A stretch of DNA of 64,000 nucleotides, taken from positions 372,001-436,000 of the forward strand of contig NZ_CP026993.1 of assembly GCF_013407145.1 (NCBI RefSeq), read 5' to 3'. The notes beneath the pieces are model-generated. The model was not told where the DNA came from, ran no database searches, and was given only the letters and a program-made list of their open reading frames with translations. Source of the DNA: Nitrosopumilus cobalaminigenes (GTDB lineage Archaea > Thermoproteota > Nitrososphaeria > Nitrososphaerales > Nitrosopumilaceae). The translations under genes and the position numbers were made by a program. Each line of letters opens with the position of its first letter. The first letter of the stretch is position 1. Below are positions 17,865-26,025 of the stretch, in pieces.

Positions 17865-18204
17865 GTAGAACTACTCCTTTTCCAGTTGGGTTTTGTTCAA
17901 TCAAATCTGAATGGGTAATGATTTTTCCACCTTTTTCAATGATTTTGTTTGCTGCAGATTCTGAAATTGAAAATGAGAATAATGTGATTTTGTGAGAAAT
18001 ATTACCTGTTCCAAGTACCTTACCTGGGAAAACTACTGTATCATTATCTTTTGTCAACTGACCAATTCTATTCAAATTAAGATCTCTTCTTGCAATAGAT
18101 GGTTTTAATGCATATTCGGCCAATTTGCCCCAAATTGGTGCATCGTTCTTTGTAGATGCTTTCTTTAGATCTTTTGCCATGTGTATGACGACTTGACTAG
18201 TCAT
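17857..18204 (-). CDS. rpl18e: ribosomal protein eL18
   Basis: The 115-residue protein has the eL18 core LNLNRIGQLTKDNDTVVFPG and VLGTGNISHKITLFSFSISE. Two ATG starts are plausible: 18204 (used here) and 18180, which would remove the first eight residues and begin MAKDLKKAS. Neither changes the fold. It lies 46 bp after rpo3 and overlaps uL13. Confidence 0.92.
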   Translation of the reverse strand: MTSQVVIHMAKDLKKASTKNDAPIWGKLAEYALKPSIARRDLNLNRIGQLTKDNDTVVFPGKVLGTGNISHKITLFSFSISESAANKIIEKGGKIITHSDLIEQNPTGKGVVLLG

Positions 18205-18249
18205 GTGAATAATCCGGTTTGAAACCCAAATATAATGTCTATGCTTAGA

Positions 18250-18888
18250 TTATGCTTCAACTTGGTCAATCATTTCTTTAAATTGACCTATTCTATTGCT
18301 GACCTCGTCTACTCCTGAAATAATGATTTGTTCTGGATTGAGAGCTCCTGTAGATTCTACAGTTAGTACTTTGACATCCTCTTTGTCAGTATCAGTAAGA
18401 GTTGAAATTGTTGCAGCATTCCATTTTGCGTGTTCTGTTCCACGACCTAGTCTTGCATAGCATTCAATTTTGATTCTTTGACCTGGTGCTAGTTGGACTA
18501 TGGGAATTTTGTCTGATGTTGGTTTAATTGAATCATCTTCAGAGGACAGTTCACTTGAAAGAACTGTTCTTGTAACGTCTGAATCCCCTGAATCTAAAAC
18601 TAGCATAACTTTACAATTTGAACATCCTGTTTCACTTTGGCATTCACATTTTGAAGGTTCATTGAATCTAGACAAATCTGTAGTTATTGGAATTAGTCCT
18701 AATCTGTGGGCCAATCCTTCATCTGGCAATACTGAAGAATTCTCAATAATGTCTACAGTATCTACTGCAAATGTTGGAACGCCATTGAGGCATACACGTC
18801 TTAATGCATTTGCATATTGTAATGGAATACCTGTAAGTTTTACAGCAATTTTTTGATTATCTTTACTAATTACATCTAAGGATGACAA
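18250..18888 (-). CDS. rpo3: RNA polymerase subunit Rpo3 (RpoD)
   Basis: The 212-residue protein is archaeal RNA polymerase subunit D, homologous to eukaryotic Rpb3 and half of bacterial alpha. The dimerisation domain includes GIPLQYANALRRVCLNGVPT near residue 20. A metal loop is seen at Cys81, Cys83, Cys89 and Cys92 (CECQSETGCSNC), in CxC...CxxC spacing like the Rpb3 zinc loop. There is no second ferredoxin-like set of Cys. TTG at 18888 is the only sensible start. uS11/uS4/uS13 are not upstream, unlike in many archaea. Confidence 0.93.
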   Translation of the reverse strand: MSSLDVISKDNQKIAVKLTGIPLQYANALRRVCLNGVPTFAVDTVDIIENSSVLPDEGLAHRLGLIPITTDLSRFNEPSKCECQSETGCSNCKVMLVLDSGDSDVTRTVLSSELSSEDDSIKPTSDKIPIVQLAPGQRIKIECYARLGRGTEHAKWNAATISTLTDTDKEDVKVLTVESTGALNPEQIIISGVDEVSNRIGQFKEMIDQVEA

Positions 18889-19007
18889 TGAGCAAAATCT
18901 TCAAAATCCACATAAAAATCTAGCTGGTTTTGGGCACAGTGATAATGACATTCTGGTTTGTCCTATTTCTCTAGATATGCTTAAGTCCACAATGGAGTAT
19001 CTGATTT

Positions 19008-19367
19008 ATGGATTTTGACAAGTTATTTTCTGATGTTCTAAATGTCGATTCTAGTATTCGCTATGCTGCAATTCAAAATAATGCTGGCAAAATAATTACT
19101 GGTGGTTTTCGAGAAAACATCAACCCGATTCTAAATGATGAAGATCTTCAAATGATGCACCATTATGCATCTCAGAGATGGCAAACCCGAAAAAATATTG
19201 AACATAAACTTGGTCCTGCAAAATATGCAATGGCCGAATATAATGAAATCAAAAGAATTTCATTTCCAATTGATGAAAGACACTTGCTAATGGTTACAAC
19301 TGAAATAAACACAGATCACACAAATGTTATTTCAAAAATTCTTGAATTAATCAATCATTCAAAATAA
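19008..19367 (+). CDS. roadblock/LC7-like small protein
   Basis: The 119-residue protein has a profilin-like pattern seen in roadblock/LC7 proteins: a helix, a beta hairpin (IRYAAIQNNAGKIITGG), a central helix, then ISFPIDERHLLMVTTE as paired strands and a final helix. Such proteins often pair with small GTPases. Similar thaumarchaeal proteins exist as uncharacterised families. The fold assignment is by eye, and no GTPase gene lies nearby. It is divergent from rpo3. Confidence 0.5.
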   Translation: MDFDKLFSDVLNVDSSIRYAAIQNNAGKIITGGFRENINPILNDEDLQMMHHYASQRWQTRKNIEHKLGPAKYAMAEYNEIKRISFPIDERHLLMVTTEINTDHTNVISKILELINHSK

Positions 19368-19443
19368 CAAAGTCATCAAATATCGTTATTGTCTATGTTC
19401 TATTAGTACAGATAAATAGCAAATCCTCATATCTAATTTAGAA

Positions 19444-20130
19444 ATGGTCGATGTAACATTAGTAAGATATTCCTTTGAAGGGGAAAAATTTGAGATTATG
19501 GTAAAGCCTGATCCTGCATTGGATTTCAAAATGGGAAAGAAAAAAGATATTTCCGCAGTTTTAGTTTCTGACGAAATTTACACTGATTCTGGAAAAGGTA
19601 CTAGGCCTTCTTCTGAGAAATTACTCAAAGCTTTCAAAACTGAAGACCAGACTGAAATTGCTCAGATTATTCTAGAGAAAGGTGATCTAAATCTTACTAC
19701 TGATCAAAGACGAAAAATGGTAGAAGACAAGAAAAAACAGATTGTTACGTTTATTGCCAAAACCTATGTGGATCCAAAAACTCACTTGCCTCACCCTCCG
19801 TTGAGAATTGAGCAAGCAATGAAAGATGGAAGAGTTTCAGTTGATCCTCAAAAAAATGCTGAAGAGCAGGTAAAAGATATTGTTGAAAAACTTCGTTCAA
19901 TCATTGCCCTAAAAACAGAAAGCCTACAATTGGAAATTACTATTCCGGCACAATTTGCATCCCAATCATATGCAGTTCTAAAATCAGTAGGTTCTCTAAA
20001 ATCTGAAGAATGGCAAAATAACGGTTCACTAAAAGCAATACTTGAAATACCCGCTGCGGCAAGGCCAAACGTGATAGACAGATTAGGTTCTATAACTAAG
20101 GGTTCAGCTTCAGTTGAGGTAGTTCAATAA
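19444..20130 (+). CDS. sdo1: SBDS family ribosome maturation protein
   Basis: The 228-residue protein matches SBDS/Sdo1: the N-terminal FYSH domain includes DISAVLVSDEIYTDSGKGTR near residue 35, followed by TTDQRRKMVEDKKKQIVTFI and the conserved PHPPLRIEQAM stretch. SBDS helps release eIF6/aIF6 from the large ribosomal subunit. It leads the exosome gene cluster, the normal archaeal position, and its stop overlaps the rrp4 start. Confidence 0.93.
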   Translation: MVDVTLVRYSFEGEKFEIMVKPDPALDFKMGKKKDISAVLVSDEIYTDSGKGTRPSSEKLLKAFKTEDQTEIAQIILEKGDLNLTTDQRRKMVEDKKKQIVTFIAKTYVDPKTHLPHPPLRIEQAMKDGRVSVDPQKNAEEQVKDIVEKLRSIIALKTESLQLEITIPAQFASQSYAVLKSVGSLKSEEWQNNGSLKAILEIPAAARPNVIDRLGSITKGSASVEVVQ

Positions 20131-20813
20131 TGGATAATAAAAGAAAATACGTTATTCCTGGCGATGTAGTAACTACAGGCCCATTTAGACCTGAACAAAA
20201 TGTAATTCTTGATGGTGATAAGATAATTTCTACAACTATAGGAATTTCTGAAATTTATGATGATTCTGTTAAAGTAATCCCATTAACTGGAAAATATATT
20301 CCAAAAATTAATGATTTAGTAATTGGTAAAGTTATTTCCCATACTTCACTATCTTGGGAATTAGATATCAATTCATGCTATGTAGGATTTTTGCCTGCTC
20401 AAGATGTCTTTGGACGAGACTTTTCTGCTCATGCAGATGAACTATCCACCAAACTAAAAACTGGTGACTTGGTAGCTGCAAGAATAGCTAATTTTGATAG
20501 AACAAGAGATCCACTGGTGACAATTTCTGATAGAGATTTAGGTGCAATTGACTCTGGTGACTTGGTAAAAATCTCACCTAGTAAAGTCCCTAGATTGATT
20601 GGAAAACGCGGAAGCATGATCCAGATGATCGAAATGGCAACTAATGCTGCTGTGACTATTGGACAGAATGGTTGGGTAGTGGTGGCATGTGAGACTCCCG
20701 AGGGATTATTAAAGGCTAAAAAAGCAATTGAAATGATTAACGAAAAGGCACATGTTGCTAATTTGACTGATCAAGTGAAAGAAATGTTAGAAATAAAGGA
20801 TGATGAATCATAA
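20130..20813 (+). CDS. rrp4: exosome RNA-binding subunit Rrp4
   Basis: The 227-residue cap subunit of the archaeal exosome has an N-terminal beta domain (VIPGDVVTTGPFRPEQN), a central S1 domain (about residues 65-140) and a KH domain with LIGKRGSMIQMIE at roughly 155-167. It guides RNA into the Rrp41-Rrp42 ring. It overlaps both sdo1 and rrp41 by one base, consistent with a tightly coupled operon. Confidence 0.93.
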   Translation: MDNKRKYVIPGDVVTTGPFRPEQNVILDGDKIISTTIGISEIYDDSVKVIPLTGKYIPKINDLVIGKVISHTSLSWELDINSCYVGFLPAQDVFGRDFSAHADELSTKLKTGDLVAARIANFDRTRDPLVTISDRDLGAIDSGDLVKISPSKVPRLIGKRGSMIQMIEMATNAAVTIGQNGWVVVACETPEGLLKAKKAIEMINEKAHVANLTDQVKEMLEIKDDES

Positions 20814-21547
20814 TGGGCGGAAGAGACGCAACAATGGTCCTATTGGACGAGAATGGTATTCGTTGTGATGGTCGTAAAGTAGACGAAACACGACGTGTCA
20901 TGATTAGAGCTGGTGGACTAAAAAATGCCGATGGTTCTGCTTACATTGAATTTGGTGATAATAAAATTTTAGTTGGAGTTTTCGGTCCAAGAGATGTACA
21001 TCCAAAACACATGTCAAACACTGACACTGGAATTTTAAGAGTTAGATATCACATGGAACCATTTTCTGTTGGTGAGAGAAAAAACCCTGCACCATCAAGA
21101 AGAGAAATTGAAATATCCAAAGTAATCAAAGAAGCATTAGAACCTGCAGTAATGTTGGAGAAATTTCCAAGAACTGCTGTTGATGTTTTCATTGAAGTTT
21201 TACAAGCAGATGGCGGAACTCGTTGTGCTGCACTTACAGCAGCATCTGTTGCATTAGCTGATGCTGGTATTCCAATGAGAGATATGGTTGCAGCCGTAGC
21301 AGCAGGAAAAGTTGCAGATACTGTAATTCTTGATGTTAACAATGAAGAAGACCAAGCAGGTCAAGCAGACATGCCAATAGGTTACATGCCAAGCCTTGGT
21401 AAAATTACATTATTACAATTAGATGGCGTTCTAACTCCTGAAGAATACAAGAAATGTGTCGACGTTGGAGTAAAAGGTTGTAAAGATGTTTACGAATTAC
21501 AAAAGAAAGCACTCAAAGACAAATACTTTGGGAATGGAGGAGACTAA
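20813..21547 (+). CDS. rrp41: exosome catalytic subunit Rrp41
   Basis: The 244-residue RNase PH-fold protein is the phosphorolytic 3'-5' exoribonuclease subunit. DGRKVDETRRVMIRAGG near residue 18, the RREIEISKVIKEAL stretch and GQADMPIGYMPS near residue 185 (with the catalytic Asp of the family) are visible. Its active site forms with Rrp42 in a hexameric ring. It is preceded at 1-bp overlap by rrp4 and followed 2 bp later by rrp42. Confidence 0.94.
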   Translation: MGGRDATMVLLDENGIRCDGRKVDETRRVMIRAGGLKNADGSAYIEFGDNKILVGVFGPRDVHPKHMSNTDTGILRVRYHMEPFSVGERKNPAPSRREIEISKVIKEALEPAVMLEKFPRTAVDVFIEVLQADGGTRCAALTAASVALADAGIPMRDMVAAVAAGKVADTVILDVNNEEDQAGQADMPIGYMPSLGKITLLQLDGVLTPEEYKKCVDVGVKGCKDVYELQKKALKDKYFGNGGD

Positions 21548-21549
21548 AA

Positions 21550-22365
21550 ATGACATCTGTATCTGTTCTAGATGAATTAAAGAAAGCACAAATCCTTGAA
21601 CTATTAGAACAAGGAAAAAGAGTTGATGGACGTGCACTTGATGAAGCACGTGAACTTACTATTGAAACTAATGCAATTCCAAAAGCAAATGGTTCAGCAA
21701 GAGTCAGATTAGGTGACACTGAAGTTATTTGTGGAGTTAAAATTCAACCTGATAGACCTTTCCCAGATACTGGTGATAGAGGAATTTTCATGTGTACTGC
21801 TGAACTATTACCACTTTCACATCCAACTGTTGAAACTGGTCCTCCACAACCACCTGTCATTGAATTGGCAAGAGTTACTGATAGAGGAATCAGAGAAAGC
21901 CACATGATTGATGTTAGTAAATTAGTAATTCTAAAAGACAAATCCGTTGTTGGTGTATTTGCTGATAACGTTGTAGTTGATCAAGATGGAAATCTCTTTG
22001 ATGCATGTTCTTATGCTGCTACTGCTGCATTACTTGTAGCCAAAACCCCGAAATGGGATTGGGTTGACGAGAAACCAACTCTAGTAGAAGGTGAAGAAAC
22101 ACCATTACCAATTGAAACTATTCCAGTATCTGTAACAATGGGAAAAATTGGCAATCATATCATCGTTGATCCAAATGGAGATGAATGGGCAAGTATGGAT
22201 GCTCGTGTTACAATTACAAGTGATTCTGATGGAAATATTTGTGCTTTACAAAAAGGTGGTTCTGATGGATTTACCCAAGATGAAATTAATCAGTGTGGTG
22301 AAATCTCAGTCAAAGTAGGCGCAAAAATAAGAGAAAAATTAAAAGCAGCTCAATCAGGAAGTTAA
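21550..22365 (+). CDS. rrp42: exosome ring subunit Rrp42
   Basis: The 271-residue RNase PH-fold protein is Rrp42, the non-catalytic partner of Rrp41. It has GKRVDGRALDEARELTIET near residue 18, NGSARVRLGDTEVICGVK and HPTVETGPPQPPVIELARV. The Asp/Ser phosphate-binding residues of Rrp41 are replaced, as usual. It completes the exosome gene set of the cluster. Confidence 0.94.
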   Translation: MTSVSVLDELKKAQILELLEQGKRVDGRALDEARELTIETNAIPKANGSARVRLGDTEVICGVKIQPDRPFPDTGDRGIFMCTAELLPLSHPTVETGPPQPPVIELARVTDRGIRESHMIDVSKLVILKDKSVVGVFADNVVVDQDGNLFDACSYAATAALLVAKTPKWDWVDEKPTLVEGEETPLPIETIPVSVTMGKIGNHIIVDPNGDEWASMDARVTITSDSDGNICALQKGGSDGFTQDEINQCGEISVKVGAKIREKLKAAQSGS

Positions 22366-22369
22366 TAAA

Positions 22370-22582
22370 ATGGCAAAAGCAAAAAAATCTCTTAAAGGAC
22401 TAGGTGCTCGTTACGGAATTAAACTTAGAAAACAATATACAAAAATTCACCTTCAATTAAAAGAAAAAAGAACATGTCCTGAATGTGGTTCCACATCATT
22501 TAGTCGTGATGCAGTAGGAATCTGGTCTTGCAAAAAATGCAGCTATAAGGTAGCCGGTACTGCATATGACATTAAACTTTAG
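22370..22582 (+). CDS. rpl37ae: ribosomal protein eL43 (L37Ae)
   Basis: The 70-residue zinc-ribbon ribosomal protein has the expected GARYGIKLRKQY start and the CPECG...CKKCSYKVAG pair that binds zinc. Length is slightly under the typical archaeal form. It lies 4 bp after rrp42 and overlaps pcc1 by 17 bp. Confidence 0.93.
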   Translation: MAKAKKSLKGLGARYGIKLRKQYTKIHLQLKEKRTCPECGSTSFSRDAVGIWSCKKCSYKVAGTAYDIKL

Positions 22583-22811
22583 TGCAAAAATTACTGTCGA
22601 CGCAAAAGACAAAACAAAAGCAATTTTCGAATCAGTAAATGCTGATAATGAGTTTTATCCAGAAAATCCTGTAAAAACCAAGATAGCCTTTGATGAAAAA
22701 CTCACCATCTCAGTTGAAACTGATCAATTATCTCACCTTAGAGCAAATTTGAATTCCACACTTAGGTTGATTCAAGCCAGTGATGACACAATTGAATCGG
22801 TAAAGATATAA
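22566..22811 (+). CDS. pcc1: KEOPS complex subunit Pcc1
   Basis: The 81-residue protein fits Pcc1, the small dimerisation subunit of KEOPS, which makes the universal t6A tRNA modification. It has an initial beta strand, a helix, and the conserved C-terminal helix with LSHLRANLNSTLRLIQ. It overlaps the eL43 gene by 17 bp, and its position in the exosome cluster agrees with other archaea. Confidence 0.85.
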   Translation: MTLNFSAKITVDAKDKTKAIFESVNADNEFYPENPVKTKIAFDEKLTISVETDQLSHLRANLNSTLRLIQASDDTIESVKI

Positions 22812-22834
22812 TGAAACAAATTTTTTGATAAAAC

Positions 22835-23236
22835 ATGTCAGCAGGACAAATGCCACCATGGCTTCAAGAACAAATTATGAAAATGCAACAATCTCAACAG
22901 AACCTCCAGTCTGTAATGACTCAAAAACAACATCTTGATATTGAAAAAGCAGAAACTGAAAAAGCTCTTGAAGAATTAAAAAAAGTAGCCGATGGTGATG
23001 CAGTGTTCAAACAAGCTGGTACTGTTTTGATTAAATCAAAAAAACAGGAATTAGTTGATGAGTTGGAAGAAAGAATTGAAATGACCAAAACACGTGCTAC
23101 TGTTTTAGAAAAACAAGAAACACGACTCAAAGAATCTCTAAAAGAACAAGAAACAAAAATTACTGAAATGATGAAAAGTGGTTCTGGAAATGCTCCGCCA
23201 AATTCACCTCCTGCTGAAGACAATCCTAGAAAATAA
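22835..23236 (+). CDS. pfdB: prefoldin beta subunit
   Basis: The 133-residue protein has two long coiled-coil helices joined by a short beta hairpin (VADGDAVFKQAGTVLIK), the prefoldin beta layout. The hexamer captures unfolded proteins and passes them to the thermosome. The C-terminal 20 residues are Pro/Asn-rich and probably disordered. It lies 23 bp after pcc1. Confidence 0.9.
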   Translation: MSAGQMPPWLQEQIMKMQQSQQNLQSVMTQKQHLDIEKAETEKALEELKKVADGDAVFKQAGTVLIKSKKQELVDELEERIEMTKTRATVLEKQETRLKESLKEQETKITEMMKSGSGNAPPNSPPAEDNPRK

Positions 23237-23280
23237 AATCTCAAGCGTATTTCATATAAGATATTAACAATTCTTTTCAT

Positions 23281-23976
23281 GTGTTACTTGTGGAGTTAAA
23301 AAATCTTAGAATTGTTGTAGATGAAAGGGAGCGAAAAAGTGGAATTCCTGATTTACTAAAATCTATTGGATTAAACATTGAAATGAAAACACTTCCAATT
23401 GGTGATTATATTGTGGCTCCTGAAACTATAGTTGAGAGAAAAAGCATTCGAGATTTAATGGCATCTGTATTTGATGGACGCCTTTTTGATCAGTGCTCTA
23501 GACTAAAGGAGCATTTTGAGCATCCTGTAGTTCTCATGGAAGGAAACGTTGATGAAATTGAGGAAATAACTGAAAATCCCCTGATATTTTATGGCGCAAT
23601 TTCTTCTGTTGTTCTTGATTTTCAAATTCCCGTGATTCCTACTCCAAGTGCAACTCATACTGCAAAATTACTTGTATCCATGTGTTCAAGAAAAGATGTT
23701 TCAAAGGGACCTTTTCTCAAAAAGATAAAGAAATCTTCAGATTTGGAAAAACAGCAACTGTCAGTTCTGTGTAGTTTACCTGGAATTGGGGAAAAATTTG
23801 CAGTTAGAATGCTTGAGAAATTTGGAACCCCGTTGAAAGTTTTTAGTGCAACAACTGCCGACTTGGCAAAAGTTGAAGGTCTTGGTGATGCTCGTGCCAA
23901 AAAAATCAAAAAAACTTTGGACACCAAAAGCAAATATCTAAAAAAATCAAATCAGAAAACACTACATGATTCCTAA
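23281..23976 (+). CDS. XPF/ERCC4-type nuclease with HhH domain (helicase-less)
   Basis: The 231-residue protein has the ERCC4 nuclease core: VDERERKSG at residues 13-21, GDY at 41-43 and the catalytic VERKS at 51-55. Near residues 155-215 two helix-hairpin-helix motifs (LPGIGEKFAVRML and VEGLGDARAKKI) follow. It lacks the N-terminal helicase of Hef, so it is the short crenarchaeal-type XPF that cuts flap and branched DNA, usually with PCNA. The C-terminal end (NQKTLHDS) is only vaguely like a PIP box. The start used is GTG at 23281. Confidence 0.9.
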   Translation: MLLVELKNLRIVVDERERKSGIPDLLKSIGLNIEMKTLPIGDYIVAPETIVERKSIRDLMASVFDGRLFDQCSRLKEHFEHPVVLMEGNVDEIEEITENPLIFYGAISSVVLDFQIPVIPTPSATHTAKLLVSMCSRKDVSKGPFLKKIKKSSDLEKQQLSVLCSLPGIGEKFAVRMLEKFGTPLKVFSATTADLAKVEGLGDARAKKIKKTLDTKSKYLKKSNQKTLHDS

Positions 23977-24018
23977 TTCCTCTCCAAAACAGGGAGGTGT
24001 TTATGAAATAAAAGAAAA

Positions 24019-24213
24019 TTAGATTTTTTCTTTACAATCTTTTTTGTGCTTTCTAAGATCTTCAATCGTATGAAATTCAGTACCACATGCTCTGCATTTC
24101 TCTTTTTTCTTATTATGTGCAATTTCTTTATGTTTTTCCAGCCTATGAGGATACTTGAACCTTGCATCACATTTATCACATTTTAGAGTTCTTCCAAAAT
24201 CGACTGATGACAT
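24019..24213 (-). CDS. two-finger C2H2 zinc-finger protein
   Basis: The 64-residue protein has two classical C2H2 fingers: CDKCDARFKYPHRLEKHKEIAH (written in parts: CDKC at 12-15, His at 28 and 33) and CRACGTEFHTIEDLRKHKKDC (CRAC at 40-43, His 55, Cys 60). The first closely fits the eukaryote-like C-x2-C-x12-H-x4-H spacing. It is basic, so nucleic-acid binding is likely. It starts with ATG and is convergent with the XPF-type nuclease gene. Confidence 0.75.
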   Translation of the reverse strand: MSSVDFGRTLKCDKCDARFKYPHRLEKHKEIAHNKKKEKCRACGTEFHTIEDLRKHKKDCKEKI

Positions 24214-24362
24214 GCTTTGTTTAGAATCCCCATAGTACTAAAACTCATGTCCATATTCATATTCAGATCTGGGGATTTTTTGATCTCTATTCGTTGTATG
24301 AATTGATTTGTGTTTTAATTTACAATCTGAACAGACAACCAGCCCCTAAGGGTTCGTTCTTC

Positions 24363-24387
24363 GGTAAGCTGATTAGCTGACTATACC
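24363..24387 (-). promoter_or_regulatory. candidate operator, copy A of a shared 20-nt motif
   Basis: Read on the minus strand this is TAGTCAGCT-AATC-AGCTTAC. The same 9- and 7-nt flanks with a different 4-nt centre (GAAT) recur at 28345-28368. It contains an inverted core (AGCT...AGCT) and lies upstream of the micro-protein/multicopper oxidase genes. A regulator site is inferred. Confidence 0.4.
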
Positions 24388-24417
24388 TTATCATCACAAG
24401 CATCGTATCTATCTCAT

Positions 24418-24478
24418 GCGAGAACAATATTTCCCTAGACACGAAAGAAATTGTGAGTTTTTTTCACAATGTTCTCGC
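24418..24478. promoter_or_regulatory. nested inverted repeat upstream of the multicopper oxidase genes
   Basis: Outer arms GCGAGAACA (24418-24426) and TGTTCTCGC (24470-24478) are perfectly complementary. Inside them, ATTGTGA (24450-24456) pairs with TCACAAT (24464-24470) around a T-rich loop. The element ends 23 bp before the micro-ORF at 24502, in an otherwise gene-free stretch of 24214-24501. It could be a 5' UTR structure or a terminator of an unseen short RNA. Confidence 0.5.
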
Positions 24479-24501
24479 TTCACACTAACGGAGATAATAT
24501 T

Positions 24502-24612
24502 ATGAAATTATCAATTAAACAAAAACTTGGAATCCCACGTCACAGAAAGGCATTTTATGGATTCTATATCATTGCAGCAGTTTCTATAGTAGTATTATCT
24601 TTGGTACTATAG
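24502..24612 (+). CDS. 36-residue single-TM micro-protein
   Basis: The peptide has a basic N-terminus (MKLSIKQKLGIPRHRKAF) and one hydrophobic helix (about residues 20-36). It ends 12 bp before the multicopper oxidase start, with AGGAG overlapping its stop region, so the two are almost certainly co-transcribed. It may be a small membrane partner of the oxidase. A perfect nested hairpin precedes it. Confidence 0.6.
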   Translation: MKLSIKQKLGIPRHRKAFYGFYIIAAVSIVVLSLVL

Positions 24613-24624
24613 GAGAAAAATAGA

Positions 24625-25959
24625 ATGAAGCAAAACACAACAATGTTTGTAATAGTGGGTGTAATCATTGGATTCAGTATTGCATTTGTAGCATTTATCC
24701 AATCTCCTGAAATTCAAACAACTACTGCAGAATCATCTGAGATTTATCCAAAATTTACAAATCCTAATCCTAAGACATTATCTTATACGTTAATTGCTCA
24801 AGATGCGAAAATTGAAGTATCTCCTGGCGTCCAAGCTAAAGTCTGGACGTACAACGGAACAGTCCCTGCACCAACTTTGAGATTTTCAGAAGGCGATGAC
24901 GTTACTGTAAAATTTGTAAATGAAACTCCATATGCCCACACAATCCATTTTCATGGAACTCATGATTCTACAAATGATGGTGTTTTTCCACAGATAATGC
25001 CTGGTGAGGAATACACGTATCATTTTGTTGCACATGAAGCTGGCATGTTCATGTATCACTGTCATGCGTTTCCAACATCTGAACATGTGAGAATGGGAAT
25101 GTTTGGTGCAATGATTATTGATCCTGCAATACGTCCAATGGAGCCTGCACGGGAATACTTTTTCACTCTAAGTGAGTTTGATCCTAATAATGCATTAGAA
25201 TACTTTACAGAATTTTATCCAGTAAACGGATACGCAAACCAGTATATGGATAACCCAATACAAGTTGTTTCTGGGGAATTAACTAGATTCTATGTAATGG
25301 GAGTTGGTGGCGTATTGCAATCTCCTTTCCATGTGCACAGTACAATAATGAAAGTATATCCTTCAGGAATTTTATGGAATGAACCATACTTTGCACAGAC
25401 ACATCTAATTGGAAATGGTGACACTGCAATTATAGAGGCAACATGGGATACTCCAGGAAAATATCTATTCCATGTTCACGGTATTCAAGAAGAACGTGGC
25501 TCTATGGCAATAATTGAGGTGTTAGAAGATGCATCATCATTATCTGAAATTCAAACTCCTAGTAACAACAAAGGAAGTTATTCCATGATAGAGTGGCAAG
25601 AAGATTTGATAAGAACACTAGAGCAACCAAAACTAATCACATATGATAACTTGGGAGAAGCCAAAGTAATTGATGCACCAAAAATTAAAACAGACAAAGT
25701 AATAATTGTCAAGGATTCATGGAATCCTGACGTTGTAGAATCTTATGATCCTACTGCAATTGAGATTGCTTCAGGTACTACTGTAACTTGGACAAATGAA
25801 GACTTTGTTATACACACTGTTACAGATGATGAAAACACATTTGATTCAGGATTTATTCAAGCAGGAAAAACTTGGTCAAACACATTTGAAAAGTCTGGTG
25901 AATATGGTTATCTCTGTACTTTACATCCTTGGATGAAAGGAACTGTTAGTGTAAACTAG
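24625..25959 (+). CDS. two-domain multicopper oxidase fused to a C-terminal plastocyanin domain
   Basis: The 444-residue exported protein has an N-terminal anchor/signal (about residues 7-25), two cupredoxin domains and a third C-terminal cupredoxin. In domain 1, His105, Cys146, His154 and Met159 form a type-1 copper site. HxH pairs at 108/110, HCH at 145-147, HVH at 235-237 and HVH at 282-284 give all eight His of a trinuclear copper cluster, unlike plain NirK. The C-terminal domain has its own type-1 ligands (His about 396, Cys 430, His 433, Met 436). NirK-like and laccase-like roles in N-oxide chemistry or copper homeostasis are both possible. Confidence 0.85.
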   Translation: MKQNTTMFVIVGVIIGFSIAFVAFIQSPEIQTTTAESSEIYPKFTNPNPKTLSYTLIAQDAKIEVSPGVQAKVWTYNGTVPAPTLRFSEGDDVTVKFVNETPYAHTIHFHGTHDSTNDGVFPQIMPGEEYTYHFVAHEAGMFMYHCHAFPTSEHVRMGMFGAMIIDPAIRPMEPAREYFFTLSEFDPNNALEYFTEFYPVNGYANQYMDNPIQVVSGELTRFYVMGVGGVLQSPFHVHSTIMKVYPSGILWNEPYFAQTHLIGNGDTAIIEATWDTPGKYLFHVHGIQEERGSMAIIEVLEDASSLSEIQTPSNNKGSYSMIEWQEDLIRTLEQPKLITYDNLGEAKVIDAPKIKTDKVIIVKDSWNPDVVESYDPTAIEIASGTTVTWTNEDFVIHTVTDDENTFDSGFIQAGKTWSNTFEKSGEYGYLCTLHPWMKGTVSVN

Positions 25960-26025
25960 ATGAGATATGATTACTAAAAATCAAATTTCATCAAAGGATT
26001 TAAAGTGTAATTTCTTATAATACAC

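Noticed and set aside
24238-24342. Minus-strand frame with CSDC and two His that looks like a C2H2 finger.
   Set aside because: No ATG, GTG or TTG in frame after the upstream stop; only CTG is available, so it is more likely non-coding or decayed.
24625-25959. Simple NirK nitrite reductase assignment for the copper protein.
   Set aside because: The HxH/HCH pairs supply eight His for a trinuclear centre, which NirK lacks, so I call it a two-domain multicopper oxidase and leave the reaction open.
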